64,000 nt of DNA from Chryseobacterium lathyri (lineage in GTDB: Bacteria > Bacteroidota > Bacteroidia > Flavobacteriales > Weeksellaceae). Numbering within the stretch: position 1 is the first letter of the stretch; every line of letters begins with the position of its first letter. The stretch covers positions 62,001 to 126,000 of the forward strand of contig NZ_QNFY01000006.1 in assembly GCF_003290185.1 (NCBI RefSeq). The letters are read 5' to 3'. Of this stretch, positions 25,151 to 34,474 are shown piece after piece. Below the pieces are notes generated by a model. It ran no database searches, had not been told where the DNA came from, and saw only the letters and a program-made list of their open reading frames with translations. The position numbers and the translations under genes are program-made.

Positions 25151-25306
25151 ATTGTTTTTTTATTATCATCCATTATATTCTAACAGGCCCTGTTTTTTTA
25201 TTTTTAAGGCTATATATTCAGGCGAATTTATACATTTTTATAGAGATTTAAATTAAAATTCAGAATGAAACACTTGTTTTTACTCTATGGTTCAGGTTTA
25301 AACAAA

Positions 25307-25334
25307 AAAAGAACAGCTATTCACTGTTCTTTTT
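25307..25334. terminator. bidirectional terminator downstream of the M3 peptidase gene
   Basis: AAAAGAACAG / CTGTTCTTTT stem with a 7-nt loop and A/T runs on both sides, 22 bases beyond the stop codon of the M3 gene. Confidence 0.8.
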
Positions 25335-25355
25335 ATAAATTAATTAATATATTGA

Positions 25356-27413
25356 TTATCCAAACGCCCTTTTCAACAAACTCTCCACTTTTGGCTCACT
25401 TCCTCTGAAACTCTTATACAACTCCATCGGATCCTTTGTTCCGCCGGAAGAAAGAAGAACTTTATATTTTGCAGCAGTTTCAGGATTGAAAATTCCGGTC
25501 TCTTTAAAATATTGGAATGCATCTGCATCCAGAACTTCTGCCCATTTGTAAGAATAATAGCCGGCAGAATATCCACCCTGGAAAATATGAGAGAAACTTG
25601 GACTCATAGCGGTTTCAGGATTAACAGGATAAAGTGTTGTTGCCTTTGTATATTTATCCTCAAAAGCCTTCACGCTTTCACCTTCTAATTCTTCAACTTT
25701 TGTATGATAGTTCATATCCAGAAGTCCAAAACCAAGTTGCCTCATGGTTTGGTAACCTTCCATGAAATTTTTAGACTGTTCAATCTTTTCGATCTTTTCA
25801 TCCGGAAGAACTTCGCCTGTTTTATAATGTTTGGCAAATGTTTTTAAAAACTCAGGCTCGTAGCAGAAATTTTCCAGAAACTGAGATGGAAGTTCTACAA
25901 AATCCCATTTCACAGAAGTTCCGGAAAGACCTGGATATTGTGTATCTGCCATCATCCCATGAAGCGCATGCCCGAATTCGTGAAATAAGGTTGTCACTTC
26001 CTGGAATGTCAGTAGACTTGGGGTATCTTTTGTTGGCTTGCTGAAATTGCAGACAATAGAAATATGCGGCCGGGAGTTTTCGCCGTCTTTTTTATACTGA
26101 TTTTTATAGCTGGTCATCCATGCTCCGGCTCTTTTGCCTTTTCTTGGAAAATAGTCTACATAAAGCAATGCTTTGAACTTCTTTTCAGGCTGCTCTTTTC
26201 CATCTTCCACCTTCACACTTCCAGCCTCAAAAACCTCATATACTTTCACATCTTCATGGTATTTCGGAATATCATTTCTTTCCTCAAAACTAAGTCCGAA
26301 AAGTTTTCCTGCCAGGCCGAAAACAGCTTCCTGTACCTGGTTCAAAGGGAAATACGGCTTCAGTTCTTCATCATTAAAATCATATTTCTGTTTTCTCAGC
26401 TTTTCTGCGTAGAAAGTATGATCATATCCCTGCAATTCATCTATTCCGTCTGCTTTGGCAAGGGATTTCAGCTCTTCAATCTCTTTATCTGCATAAGGCT
26501 TTGCTTTCGTTAAAAGTTCATTTAAAAAATCAAAAACTTTTGCCGGAGATTTTGCCATTCTTTCTTCGAGAACATAATCTGCATAATTCTGATAGCCTAA
26601 TAATTCAGCTTTCTGCTGCTTTAACTGCAGAAGCTCCTTGATGAGCTCCTGATTGTCAAATTCTCCACCGTCAAAAGATTTTTTACCATTGGCCAGAGCA
26701 ATTTCCCTTCTCAGCTCACGGTTTTCAGCATAGGTCATGAATGGAATATAGCTTGGATACTGTAATGTAACCACCCAGCCTTCCAGTTCCCTTTCTTTTG
26801 CTTCATCAGCATATTGCTCAAGGATGGCTTCCGGAATTCCTACGAGCTCTTCTTTATTGGTAATATGTTTAAAATAAGAATTGGTAGATGCTAAAACATT
26901 CTGCCCGAACTGAAGTGACTTCAAAGACAGATCCATATTGATCTTCTGCAGCTTTTCTTTATCCTCCTCATTCAGCAGAGCGCCACTTCTTACAAAACCT
27001 TTATAAGTTTCGTTCAACAGCATTTTTTGTTCTTCATTCAGATGGTATTTTTCTTTTTCGTCGTATACTTTTTTAATCTTACTGAAAAGAGCTTCATTTT
27101 GAGAGATCTTTGAAGAATATTCGGTTAAAAGCGGAGAAACTTCCTGGGCGATCTTTTGAATTTCGTCACTTGTTTCTGCAGAATTTAAATTGAAAAAAAT
27201 ATTTGAGACCACATCCAGCTGCTCACCTGAATAAGCCAATGCTTCAATGACATTCTCAAAAGTAGGTGCCTCGGGATTGCTGACAATAGCATTGATTTCG
27301 TCTTCAGATTTTTTGATCAGTTCCGTAAAAGCAGGAAGAAAATCTTCATTTTTAATGCCGTTAAAAGGCGCTGCATGATATGGTGTATTGAATTTCTCTG
27401 TTAAAATATTCAT
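25356..27413 (-). CDS. M3 family metallopeptidase (oligopeptidase A / dipeptidyl carboxypeptidase type)
   Basis: 685-aa cytoplasmic zinc peptidase degrading short peptides. The zinc site HEFGHALHG lies at about residue 472, with the third ligand in the downstream ENFCYEPEFL segment. The C-terminal FSHIFQGGYSAGYYSYKWAE holds the substrate-binding His and Tyr residues conserved in the family. No signal peptide. Monocistronic, with a terminator at 25307-25334. Prlc/OpdA versus Dcp cannot be decided from sequence alone. Confidence 0.93.
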   Translation of the reverse strand: MNILTEKFNTPYHAAPFNGIKNEDFLPAFTELIKKSEDEINAIVSNPEAPTFENVIEALAYSGEQLDVVSNIFFNLNSAETSDEIQKIAQEVSPLLTEYSSKISQNEALFSKIKKVYDEKEKYHLNEEQKMLLNETYKGFVRSGALLNEEDKEKLQKINMDLSLKSLQFGQNVLASTNSYFKHITNKEELVGIPEAILEQYADEAKERELEGWVVTLQYPSYIPFMTYAENRELRREIALANGKKSFDGGEFDNQELIKELLQLKQQKAELLGYQNYADYVLEERMAKSPAKVFDFLNELLTKAKPYADKEIEELKSLAKADGIDELQGYDHTFYAEKLRKQKYDFNDEELKPYFPLNQVQEAVFGLAGKLFGLSFEERNDIPKYHEDVKVYEVFEAGSVKVEDGKEQPEKKFKALLYVDYFPRKGKRAGAWMTSYKNQYKKDGENSRPHISIVCNFSKPTKDTPSLLTFQEVTTLFHEFGHALHGMMADTQYPGLSGTSVKWDFVELPSQFLENFCYEPEFLKTFAKHYKTGEVLPDEKIEKIEQSKNFMEGYQTMRQLGFGLLDMNYHTKVEELEGESVKAFEDKYTKATTLYPVNPETAMSPSFSHIFQGGYSAGYYSYKWAEVLDADAFQYFKETGIFNPETAAKYKVLLSSGGTKDPMELYKSFRGSEPKVESLLKRAFG

Positions 27414-27658
27414 TTTTCGATTTTTATATGAAAGGTAAATTTAATGATTCATTGGGAATCAGAGCTGAAATCCACAAAAATAATGCCCGGATATCGAGAT
27501 GTGACAAAAAAACTTTATCTTTAATAATCTTGTCATATGAAAAGAGCCGGCGAGGGTGGAATGACTAATTTTGAAAACAGGAATTATAAACTTTGGACAG
27601 CTATTAAACTGCTAGAGTTAAAAAATTAAGACAAAATAACTCAAAATAATCAAAAACT

Positions 27659-28189
27659 ATGAAAACACTCTTAAAAATCCTTGGCGTAATCATCCTTTTA
27701 GCTGTAGTATATGCAATTATTGCACTGCTGGTTTTCGATAAAAATTATCACTTTGAGAAATCAGTCGTGATCAATGCACCGAAAGAAAAAGTGTGGCAGC
27801 ATGTTGGCTCATTAAAAGAATACAATGTCTGGGATCCTTTTTCTAAAGCGGACAAGGATATCGTAATTACCTATTCCGGAGCCGGCGACAAAGTGGGAGA
27901 TTCCTACCACTGGAAAGGGAATGATCAGGTAGGAGAGGGCGAGCAGTCCATCACTGAAATTGTACCCAATGAAAAATTAATTACAAAACTTCATTTTATC
28001 AAACCTTTTGAAAGCGATGCTAAAACTGCTTTTGTGTTAACTCCTGACGGAAACGGAACCAAAGTAACCTGGGCAATTGATTATGAACTGACTACCATGA
28101 TGAAGATCATGAAACCTATGATGGATATGAATATGAAAAAGATGTTTGACCAAGGGTTGGGAAATCTTAAAAAGATTGCTGAAAAATAA
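27659..28189 (+). CDS. SRPBCC (START-like) family protein with N-terminal membrane anchor
   Basis: 176-aa protein with an N-terminal hydrophobic helix (about 4-26) and a polyketide-cyclase/SRPBCC domain: HFEKSVVINAPKEKVWQHV (about 32-50), WDPFSKADKDIVI and GNGTKVTWAIDYELT. Such proteins bind hydrophobic ligands; the ligand is unknown. The 245-bp region upstream has no full TAnnTTTG match. A strong terminator follows. Confidence 0.83.
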   Translation: MKTLLKILGVIILLAVVYAIIALLVFDKNYHFEKSVVINAPKEKVWQHVGSLKEYNVWDPFSKADKDIVITYSGAGDKVGDSYHWKGNDQVGEGEQSITEIVPNEKLITKLHFIKPFESDAKTAFVLTPDGNGTKVTWAIDYELTTMMKIMKPMMDMNMKKMFDQGLGNLKKIAEK

Positions 28190-28198
28190 TAAAGATAT

Positions 28199-28227
28199 AA
28201 GCCTTGTAGAAATGCAAGGCTTTTTTT
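28199..28227 (+). terminator. terminator of the SRPBCC gene
   Basis: AAGCCTTG/CAAGGCTT stem (28199-28222), 8-nt loop, run of seven T. Confidence 0.85.
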
Positions 28228-28298
28228 GGACCACACATTTTATTATCCGGGCTCAGGTTATTTTAAAAAATTATTATCTTTATGTAAAGATTAGATTC

Positions 28299-28748
28299 AT
28301 GGAGAAGATCGTATTTGAAAAAAGTGATATAAGAAATTATGTGAAAACAGTTATTTCTGAAAAAATAGAAAAACTTAAAAATTTTATCGAGTTTACCCTG
28401 GAAGCAAGCCGTGATATTAAAAAGACCCCAAAATATGACAGTATGAGGGAGGAAATGCAGGAAGAAATTTATCAGATGCAACGTCAGCTGGGTGCTTTGA
28501 ATGATCTTAAAAGAAATATGTCAAAAGTTCTGAACACTTCTACAGAAAAGATACAGCTGGGTTCCCTGGTAATTACTAACAAAGCCCGTTTCTATATTTC
28601 GGTTTCATTGGGAGAATTCTTTTATGAAGGCGACCGTTTTTACGCTATTTCCCCGGAAAGCCCTATGGCTAACAAAATGATGGGAATGAAATCCGGTGAT
28701 GCTTTTACATTGAATAATATCCACCAGAAGATTGTAGAGGTGATTTGA
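28299..28748 (+). CDS. GreA/GreB-like protein (coiled coil plus FKBP-like C-terminal domain)
   Basis: 149-aa protein. Residues ~10-85 form an antiparallel coiled-coil candidate (IEKLKNFIEFTLEASRDI ... EEMQEEIYQMQRQLGAL); ~90-149 match the Gre C-terminal domain: IQLGSLVITNKARFYISVS, ISPESPMANKMMGMKSGD, HQKIVEVI. Gre proteins enter the RNA polymerase secondary channel. At the coiled-coil tip, where GreA carries an acidic pair, this protein reads KKTPKYDS, so transcript cleavage activity is doubtful. Start chosen at the Met before EKIVFEK; an upstream in-frame start would overlap the SRPBCC gene and terminator. Confidence 0.8.
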   Translation: MEKIVFEKSDIRNYVKTVISEKIEKLKNFIEFTLEASRDIKKTPKYDSMREEMQEEIYQMQRQLGALNDLKRNMSKVLNTSTEKIQLGSLVITNKARFYISVSLGEFFYEGDRFYAISPESPMANKMMGMKSGDAFTLNNIHQKIVEVI

Positions 28749-28918
28749 TTGGGAATAGAAGAGCTAAGAATCAAAATGCCAGATAATTTGTAAACTCAGA
28801 TACCCTCAAACTTTCAAATCCTTTCATTTCTATTCACGAATTATAAAATGAACAGAAAACAAAATTTACTGTTGAAAAATCAGGCATAAATCAATAGAAT
28901 GCATTCAATTACATATTG

Positions 28919-28930
28919 TAAATTTGCAGT
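28919..28930 (+). promoter_or_regulatory. -7 box of the nitroreductase gene; probably leaderless
   Basis: TAAATTTG (28919-28926) followed by CAGT and the ATG at 28931. Confidence 0.6.
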
Positions 28931-29443
28931 ATGAATCATGCAGAAATTTTAAAACAAATCATAGAGCAGAGGAGAAGCATCTTTCCAAAAGATTATTCTG
29001 AAACGGAAATATCCCAGGAAATCCTGGATGAAATTCTACACTCCGCAACCTTAGCCCCTAATCATAAACGTACAAAACCGTGGCGTTTTAAGATTTTTAA
29101 AGGAGAGGAAAAAGCAAAATTGGCTTCAGAAATGCAAGCTATTTACAAAGCAACACAACCCGAACAGACTTTTTTGGAGAAGAAATATCAGGACATTGGT
29201 TTTAAAATCAATAAAGCAGATGCTGTTGTTTCCATTGTGGTCAATTTCAGTGGTATGGTTCCGGAATGGGAAGAGATTGCTGCTGTTTCCATGGCAGTTC
29301 AGAATATGTACCTTACCTGTACAGCCAATAATATAGGCTGTTACTGGAGTTCTCCCGCTATTATAAACCACCTTAAAGAATCTTTAACCATTGAGGAAAA
29401 CCAGAAATGTCTGGGACTTTTTTATATGGGAAAAGTAGATTAA
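28931..29443 (+). CDS. nitroreductase family protein
   Basis: 170-aa FMN-dependent oxidoreductase. The FMN-phosphate contact is IEQRRSIFPKDY (about 11-22), followed by ATLAPNHKRTKPWRFKIF (about 39-56), AAVSMAVQNMYLTCTANNIG and CYWSSPAI. It is at the short end of the family (YdjA-like). The transcript appears leaderless. Confidence 0.87.
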   Translation: MNHAEILKQIIEQRRSIFPKDYSETEISQEILDEILHSATLAPNHKRTKPWRFKIFKGEEKAKLASEMQAIYKATQPEQTFLEKKYQDIGFKINKADAVVSIVVNFSGMVPEWEEIAAVSMAVQNMYLTCTANNIGCYWSSPAIINHLKESLTIEENQKCLGLFYMGKVD

Positions 29444-29546
29444 AGTAACTATATAAAAGTTGGATAATTTACCAATGAATTCCTAGTTTAAGAGAACCAA
29501 AAAACACTGTTATATTGCTAGATTGATAAATTGTTACATTTAATAA

Positions 29547-29576
29547 TTGTTGGATAAAATTTTTTATATATCTTTG
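29547..29576 (+). promoter_or_regulatory. promoter of the rpsP operon
   Basis: TTG (29547-29549), 19-base spacer, TATCTTTG (29569-29576). Confidence 0.75.
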
Positions 29577-29580
29577 CACT

Positions 29581-29625
29581 CTTAAATATTTAACTGGGAC
29601 GAGTTCCCATAAAATTCACAACATT
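29581..29625 (+). promoter_or_regulatory. rpsP 5' leader with small hairpin, possible S16 autoregulatory leader
   Basis: The 45-nt leader carries TGGGA (29595-29599) / TCCCA (29605-29609) with a 5-nt loop. Flavobacterial S16 leaders have been proposed as an RNA family, and position fits, but I cannot confirm the match without a covariance search. Confidence 0.4.
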
Positions 29626-30189
29626 ATGTCAGTAAAAATCAGATTACAAAGACACGGTAAAAAAGGTAAGCCTTTCTTCCACATCGTGGTTGCAGATTCT
29701 AGAGCTAGAAGAGATGGTAGATTCATCGAGAAGCTAGGAACTTACAACCCAATTACTAACCCTGCAACTATCGATTTGAACGTTGATTCTGCTGTAAAGT
29801 GGTTAAACAACGGTGCTCAGCCAACTGATACTGCAAGAGCGATCCTTTCTTATAAAGGTGCCCTTTACAAAAAACACTTACAAGGTGGTGTTGCTAAAGG
29901 AGCTTTTGACGAAGCTGAAGCTGAAAAAAGATTCAATGCTTGGGTAGAATCTAAAGAACAAAAAGTACAAGGTAAAGTAGAAGGTTTATCTAAAGCTCAG
30001 GCTGACGCTAAGAAAGCTGCTTTAGAAGCTGAAGCTAAAGTAAACGAAGCCAGAGTTGCTGCTGCTGCACAAGCTGAGGCTGATGCTAAAGCTGCTGAAG
30101 AAGCTGCTAACGCACCTGCTGAAGAAGTTGCTGAAGCTACAGAAGGAGAAGCTCCTGCTGCTGAAACTGAAGAAAACACTGAAGCTTAA
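29626..30189 (+). CDS. rpsP: 30S ribosomal protein S16 with long Ala/Glu-rich extension
   Basis: 187 aa. Residues ~1-80 are the S16 core (VKIRLQRHGKKGKPFFHIVV, SRARRDGRFIEKLGTYNP), which binds 16S rRNA. The remaining ~105 residues, dominated by Ala, Glu, Lys and ending EETEENTEA, roughly double the usual bacterial length; such tails are seen in Bacteroidota S16. Its codon use is highly uniform, as in other ribosomal genes. Followed after 12 nt by rimM. Confidence 0.97.
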   Translation: MSVKIRLQRHGKKGKPFFHIVVADSRARRDGRFIEKLGTYNPITNPATIDLNVDSAVKWLNNGAQPTDTARAILSYKGALYKKHLQGGVAKGAFDEAEAEKRFNAWVESKEQKVQGKVEGLSKAQADAKKAALEAEAKVNEARVAAAAQAEADAKAAEEAANAPAEEVAEATEGEAPAAETEENTEA

Positions 30190-30201
30190 GAATACCCCTG
30201 T

Positions 30202-30744
30202 ATGCGTAAAGAAGATTGCTATTTATTAGGAAAAATCACACGCAGACATGGCCTTGCGGGAAATGTTATCCTTAAACTGGATACCGACCAGCCCGAGCTT
30301 TACAATAAATTGGAATCAATATTCGTTGAAATCAACGGATTATTGGTTCCATTTTTTATTGCCAAATCGGCATGGAGTAAAAATGATGCTCTGAATCTTG
30401 CCTTTAAAAACTCTTCCGAAGCATTAGTAGACCAATCTTTAGGGAAAAACGTCTACTTACCGCTTGCTACCCTACCAAAACTTTCAGGAAAGCAGTTTTA
30501 TTATCATGAGATCATCGGATTCGATATCCTTGATGAAAACGATAAAGAATGCGGTGTGATAAGATCTGTAAATGACCAGACTGCCCAAAACTATTTCGTG
30601 ACCAATCTGGACGGAAAAGAAGTGGTAATTCCGATCATCAAAGACTGGATCCTTGAGGTGAACCGGGAAGAAAGATTCATCAAAATGCAGCTTCCGGAAG
30701 GACTTATCGATGTCTTTTTAGTTTCTTCTAAAAAAGACGAATAA
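30202..30744 (+). CDS. rimM: ribosome maturation factor RimM
   Basis: 180-aa assembly factor that binds S19 and helps mature the head of the 30S subunit. Two beta-barrel halves: the N-terminal domain begins YLLGKITRRHGLAGNVILKL (about 7-26), and the PRC-barrel half contains YYHEIIGFDILDE and IPIIKDWILEVNREE. Position after rpsP is the conserved arrangement. The stop codon abuts the stop of a small minus-strand ORF. Confidence 0.95.
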   Translation: MRKEDCYLLGKITRRHGLAGNVILKLDTDQPELYNKLESIFVEINGLLVPFFIAKSAWSKNDALNLAFKNSSEALVDQSLGKNVYLPLATLPKLSGKQFYYHEIIGFDILDENDKECGVIRSVNDQTAQNYFVTNLDGKEVVIPIIKDWILEVNREERFIKMQLPEGLIDVFLVSSKKDE

Positions 30745-30903
30745 TCAGCTTCTCAGATAATAGATCTGAAACTTACCCTCTTTCAATTTACTTCCTGAAA
30801 AATATTTCTCCGCTTTGATTTGTATAGGATCAGACGCGAATCTTTCTCCAATTTTATACATCCTATAAATACTATAATTAATCAGGTCATACTTCCGGGA
30901 AAA
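30745..30903 (-). pseudogene. possible 3' gene remnant (minus strand)
   Basis: An open frame bounded by TAG (30904-30906) upstream and TGA (30745-30747) reads YDLINYSIYRMYKIGERF, then an amphipathic stretch ending GKFQIYYLRS. The first ATG would give only 38 aa. It looks like the C-terminal end of a lost gene or a small unannotated ORF; no family recognised. It fills the gap between rimM and the serine hydrolase. Confidence 0.25.
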
Positions 30904-30920
30904 CTATGGGAGACTATTAC

Positions 30921-32570
30921 TCATTGTTTATTATTAATGGCCGGAAGCAAATACTCCTGAACAATTTTTTCTACCTGTATATGGGCATAAGGTCTGTTGT
31001 AAGCTTTTGCTGTAATTACGATCACAATAGGGATTTCTGTAAATATGATAATCTTGTTACCACCGTTTCCACTGGATTGGTAGGCTTCAAAATTCTGGGT
31101 TCCCACTTTATAGATTTTTCTCCAGAATAAATAGCCATACCCTTCAAAATCATGATCATTCGGAAAATAATTAGTGAAAGATTTCTTGATCCAGTTTTTG
31201 TCAATGATATTTTTGCCGTTCCATATTCCGTTATTTTTATAAAGCTGCCCGAATTTTGCAAAATCCAATGCTCTCATACGAAGTCCACCAGCCAGAGAAG
31301 GCTTCTGCTGTGGGGTAAACTGCCATTTGTAATTCGTGATTCCAAGAGGTTGAAATAACTTTTTCTCAGCATAATTTTCAAGGCCTTTAGGAACTTTTTT
31401 ATCTAAAATATCTCCGGTCAGTACCACACCTGAAGTGAAATAATTCCAGGTTTTTCCGGGCTTGTTTTGTGTTGTAGGCAGATCCAGCGCAAACTTCACC
31501 CAGTTCTCTGTAGGATACATATTTTCCTCATTGCCGGGAGAGCTTTCGTCTGCATCATTTCCGTCAAATCCGGAACTCATCGTCAGCAGGCTTTTGATAG
31601 TAATGCTATCTTTTCGAGGCGAATAATTTTTGAATTGCTTCAGATCATAAAATTCTTTCAGCATTTGATTTTCACTTTTAAAATATCCGTCATTAATGGC
31701 AATACCCATCAGAGCTGATGCAAAAGACTTTCCTACAGAACGCGTGTCCTGCAAAGAATCTCTTCCGGACTGGCTGAAATATTCTTCCAAAAGAAGCTTT
31801 TCATTTTTGATGACCACAATACTGGTGATATCTCTGAACCTGTTTTCTGCAATTTTTGTATTTAAAAGCCTGATTTTTTCCTGATCCAATTTTTCATCAG
31901 ACACTTTCCAGCCGCTGTTAGGTTGTATCTTTTGAATGGCAATTTGCTGCTCCGAGCTATTTTTGTGAGGAACTGTTACGTGAATTTCACCTGCAGCAAT
32001 AGTATTTCCAACTTTTAAGGATGAAGTTTTTAAATAAGGTTTAACTTCAATTTTCAAAACATGATTTCCTTCCTCCAGGGCATCAATTCCGCCATTACCC
32101 AGATAAAATCTCATCCACATATATTTTCCCCACGAATCTTCATTTTTTGAACTTAATAGAGGAATTCTAAAGGTAGTTTTCTTTTTTTTATCTTCTGAAA
32201 TTCCTGCTCCGGTATTCAGATTTTCAGTGTAGATCAGCTTTTCGTCAACATAGAAACTGAATTGATAATTCCCTTTTTTCAGTAATTCATCTGGTGATAA
32301 AGAGGAATCAAGCTGATGTAAATAATTAACCAAAGAATTGTCCATAAAAATACGGATGTCAAGGTCTTTATCTTCCTGAAATACTATTGTTTTGAGAAAA
32401 TCAGATTCTTTTATCTGGTCTGGAGAGACTGTTTTATCCAGGAAAACAATTTTGTTGATGTATTTTTTATGCAGAGGATGTATGATGGTGTCGGGGGCTA
32501 TACTATTTTTGGACTGTCCTGAAGAGAGTCCGAAACTAAGAAGCAAAACAAACAGTAGAATAGATTTCAT
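30921..32570 (-). CDS. exported serine hydrolase (beta-lactamase fold) with extra N-terminal domain
   Basis: 549-aa protein; signal peptide MKSILLFVLLLSFGLSSGQ. Residues ~20-240 form a beta-rich domain I cannot assign. The C-terminal ~300 residues are a class C beta-lactamase-like hydrolase: SxxK in RSVGKSFASALMG (about 287-299), a YFTSG motif near 385 for YxS, and SSGNGGNKI near the end replacing the KTG triad. It is preceded by AraC and XRE-like regulator genes on the same strand. Confidence 0.84.
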   Translation of the reverse strand: MKSILLFVLLLSFGLSSGQSKNSIAPDTIIHPLHKKYINKIVFLDKTVSPDQIKESDFLKTIVFQEDKDLDIRIFMDNSLVNYLHQLDSSLSPDELLKKGNYQFSFYVDEKLIYTENLNTGAGISEDKKKKTTFRIPLLSSKNEDSWGKYMWMRFYLGNGGIDALEEGNHVLKIEVKPYLKTSSLKVGNTIAAGEIHVTVPHKNSSEQQIAIQKIQPNSGWKVSDEKLDQEKIRLLNTKIAENRFRDITSIVVIKNEKLLLEEYFSQSGRDSLQDTRSVGKSFASALMGIAINDGYFKSENQMLKEFYDLKQFKNYSPRKDSITIKSLLTMSSGFDGNDADESSPGNEENMYPTENWVKFALDLPTTQNKPGKTWNYFTSGVVLTGDILDKKVPKGLENYAEKKLFQPLGITNYKWQFTPQQKPSLAGGLRMRALDFAKFGQLYKNNGIWNGKNIIDKNWIKKSFTNYFPNDHDFEGYGYLFWRKIYKVGTQNFEAYQSSGNGGNKIIIFTEIPIVIVITAKAYNRPYAHIQVEKIVQEYLLPAINNKQ

Positions 32571-32636
32571 TTTGATATTTTATCTAAGCAAAAATATAAA
32601 GTCGTCCTTAGAAAAAATAGAACGAAATTAACATTG

Positions 32637-33440
32637 TTATTTCTTGAGAAGGTTTTTATACTGTAACGGGGTAATTCCTGTATTTTCTTTGAATGATCTG
32701 ATGAAATGACTTTGATCTGCAAAACCGCATTCCAGAGCTACTTCAGCTAAAGACGGATAGGTGTTGAGAAGTGTTATAGATTTATTGATCTTCAGTTTTC
32801 TTATATATTCTCCTAAATTGCAATGAAAATGTTTCTGGAAATCCCGGCTCAAATGAACCGGATGTATATCTATAGTTTTAGAAAGATCTGTCAGGTTCAG
32901 TTTTTCCGTAAAGCTTTCATGGAGTATTTCATCAATTTTGTTTACCCAGCTTGGTTTTTTATCAGAGTTCTGAGCCCTATCGGATAGTTCGCTGAAAATG
33001 TTGAATAAAAGCTCATGAACAGAAAGTTCAAAAGACGGATCATTCAATTTCGTTTCTCTGAAAATCCTGTACATTAATAGTTTTAAAGCCGGATTTTTCA
33101 AATTAAAGCTTCCTTCAATAGAATTTTTTGAAATCTGAAATTGTTCAAACCAGTTTTCAGTAATTTCAAGATGAAATCCTCTTGTAAAGATATCTGGTTT
33201 GATGTTGTAATGGGCATCTTCCCAATGATGATAAAGCAGCGTTCCGGCGGGACAGTCATAAGTTTCTTTTTTGTTTCCTTCTGTCATATTTCCCTGCAGC
33301 ATAAAAGTGAAATAAGCATTTTCATGATAGTGCCAGTCGACGTAAGGATGCGTGTATTCCGTATCCGTAATAGTTAGTCCATCGAAACGCAGGGTTTCAT
33401 TGGTCTTTCCGAAAAATTCACCATTATGGAGGCTTTTCAT
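32637..33440 (-). CDS. AraC family regulator with N-terminal cupin
   Basis: 267 aa. A cupin-like sensor domain (~1-110, with YVDWHYHENAYFTFMLQG and YHHWEDAHY) precedes a C-terminal AraC domain: LTDLSKTIDIHPVHLSRDF and ALECGFADQSHFIRSFKENT followed by GITPLQYKN. Begins 1 nt after the upstream regulator gene, so the two are co-transcribed. The downstream serine hydrolase is 66 nt away. Confidence 0.9.
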   Translation of the reverse strand: MKSLHNGEFFGKTNETLRFDGLTITDTEYTHPYVDWHYHENAYFTFMLQGNMTEGNKKETYDCPAGTLLYHHWEDAHYNIKPDIFTRGFHLEITENWFEQFQISKNSIEGSFNLKNPALKLLMYRIFRETKLNDPSFELSVHELLFNIFSELSDRAQNSDKKPSWVNKIDEILHESFTEKLNLTDLSKTIDIHPVHLSRDFQKHFHCNLGEYIRKLKINKSITLLNTYPSLAEVALECGFADQSHFIRSFKENTGITPLQYKNLLKK

Positions 33441-33441
33441 A

Positions 33442-34368
33442 TTATAGTTTTTGTTTTAAATTTTCAACCTGCTCATACATTTTATTGAAAAATATTTTTC
33501 TGTCGCGGTTTCCGGAAGTGTTCAGAGACTTTGAATTTTTAATCTGATGCTCAAAATAATTTATCGCTTCACCACAGGTTTTCTCATCATTTATCAAAAT
33601 ATACCCAAACATATTCACAGGTATAGCAAAAAGGGATTGGTGCGGATGGTGAAAAAAAATGTCATTGGAAAGATGCATCAGTTCGTTTTCATACAGGTGA
33701 AACTTTGGATTGTTTTCGGTCTTCTGTTCAATGTACTCTATAAGTTCTTTGAGCTCTTGCAGAATAATTTCACCTTCATTTTTTCGTAAAAGTCCGGTTT
33801 CGTAATAAAATAAAATCTGTTGCAAAATACTGGATATGGTCCTGTCATTCCACAGTTCCACTATGTTTTGTGCTTCGTATTTTTTCTTGAGCTCCTGTGT
33901 GTTGGATTCAAAATAAGGAGGAGAGAACTGCAAAAAGGGAACGAAAACCTGTTTCGCGTTAAGCAGATTCATCCAGACATAAATTTTAAAACGGGAGAGT
34001 AAAGTATCTGAAAGCGTATAGAAAAAAGGAATATCTTTCGCAGAATAATAGATGGTCATTTCATCAGAAAGCGGCAGGTTTTCAAAGATGCTGAGATTAT
34101 TCTGGAAGAATGACTGCAAGTCTTCTGTTTCGTTCACCACTGAGGTTTTCTGAACCACAATCTGTTGATCTGAGGTGATAAATTGATTGAGGGAAATCTG
34201 ATAAAACCTGGCCAGTTCCAAAGCTTCTTCAAAACTGAATTTAGCCTTCATAGATGTCCTTCTGTGTGCCGCATCATAACTTATATTGAGGATATTGGCA
34301 ATCTCATCATTTAAAGATTTGTTACCAATTTTTCTGCGGATTTCCTTAAGTAAAAGTTCCTGATACAT
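33442..34368 (-). CDS. helix-turn-helix regulator with long helical C-terminal part
   Basis: 308-aa protein from MYQELLLKEI. Residues ~5-75 resemble an XRE-like HTH (LNDEIANILNISYDAAHRRT, then FEEALELARFYQISLNQFI); the remaining ~230 residues are helix-rich and unassigned, as in several flavobacterial regulators. An upstream in-frame ATG (34419) is rejected because the promoter -7 box TATATTTG (34385-34392) lies downstream of it. It is divergent from the LA_2272-like gene. Confidence 0.75.
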   Translation of the reverse strand: MYQELLLKEIRRKIGNKSLNDEIANILNISYDAAHRRTSMKAKFSFEEALELARFYQISLNQFITSDQQIVVQKTSVVNETEDLQSFFQNNLSIFENLPLSDEMTIYYSAKDIPFFYTLSDTLLSRFKIYVWMNLLNAKQVFVPFLQFSPPYFESNTQELKKKYEAQNIVELWNDRTISSILQQILFYYETGLLRKNEGEIILQELKELIEYIEQKTENNPKFHLYENELMHLSNDIFFHHPHQSLFAIPVNMFGYILINDEKTCGEAINYFEHQIKNSKSLNTSGNRDRKIFFNKMYEQVENLKQKL

Positions 34369-34384
34369 GTTTTTGTGATTTTCA

Positions 34385-34449
34385 CAAATATACTTCTTTA
34401 TTTTAATTTTTTTTCGCATTCGGATTTGTGTTTTCCACAGATACTTTTG
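34385..34449. promoter_or_regulatory. divergent -7 boxes between the HTH regulator and the surface-repeat gene
   Basis: Minus strand TATATTTG at 34385-34392; plus strand TACTTTTG at 34442-34449. The two lie 50 bases apart, so one regulator could act on both. Confidence 0.5.
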
Positions 34450-34474
34450 AACTATAATTTTAAAACAATAAGTT

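Noticed and set aside
29997..30179. Ala/Ser-rich minus-strand ORF opposite the rpsP tail.
   Set aside because: Produced by the low-complexity GCT/GAA repeats of the S16 tail on the other strand.
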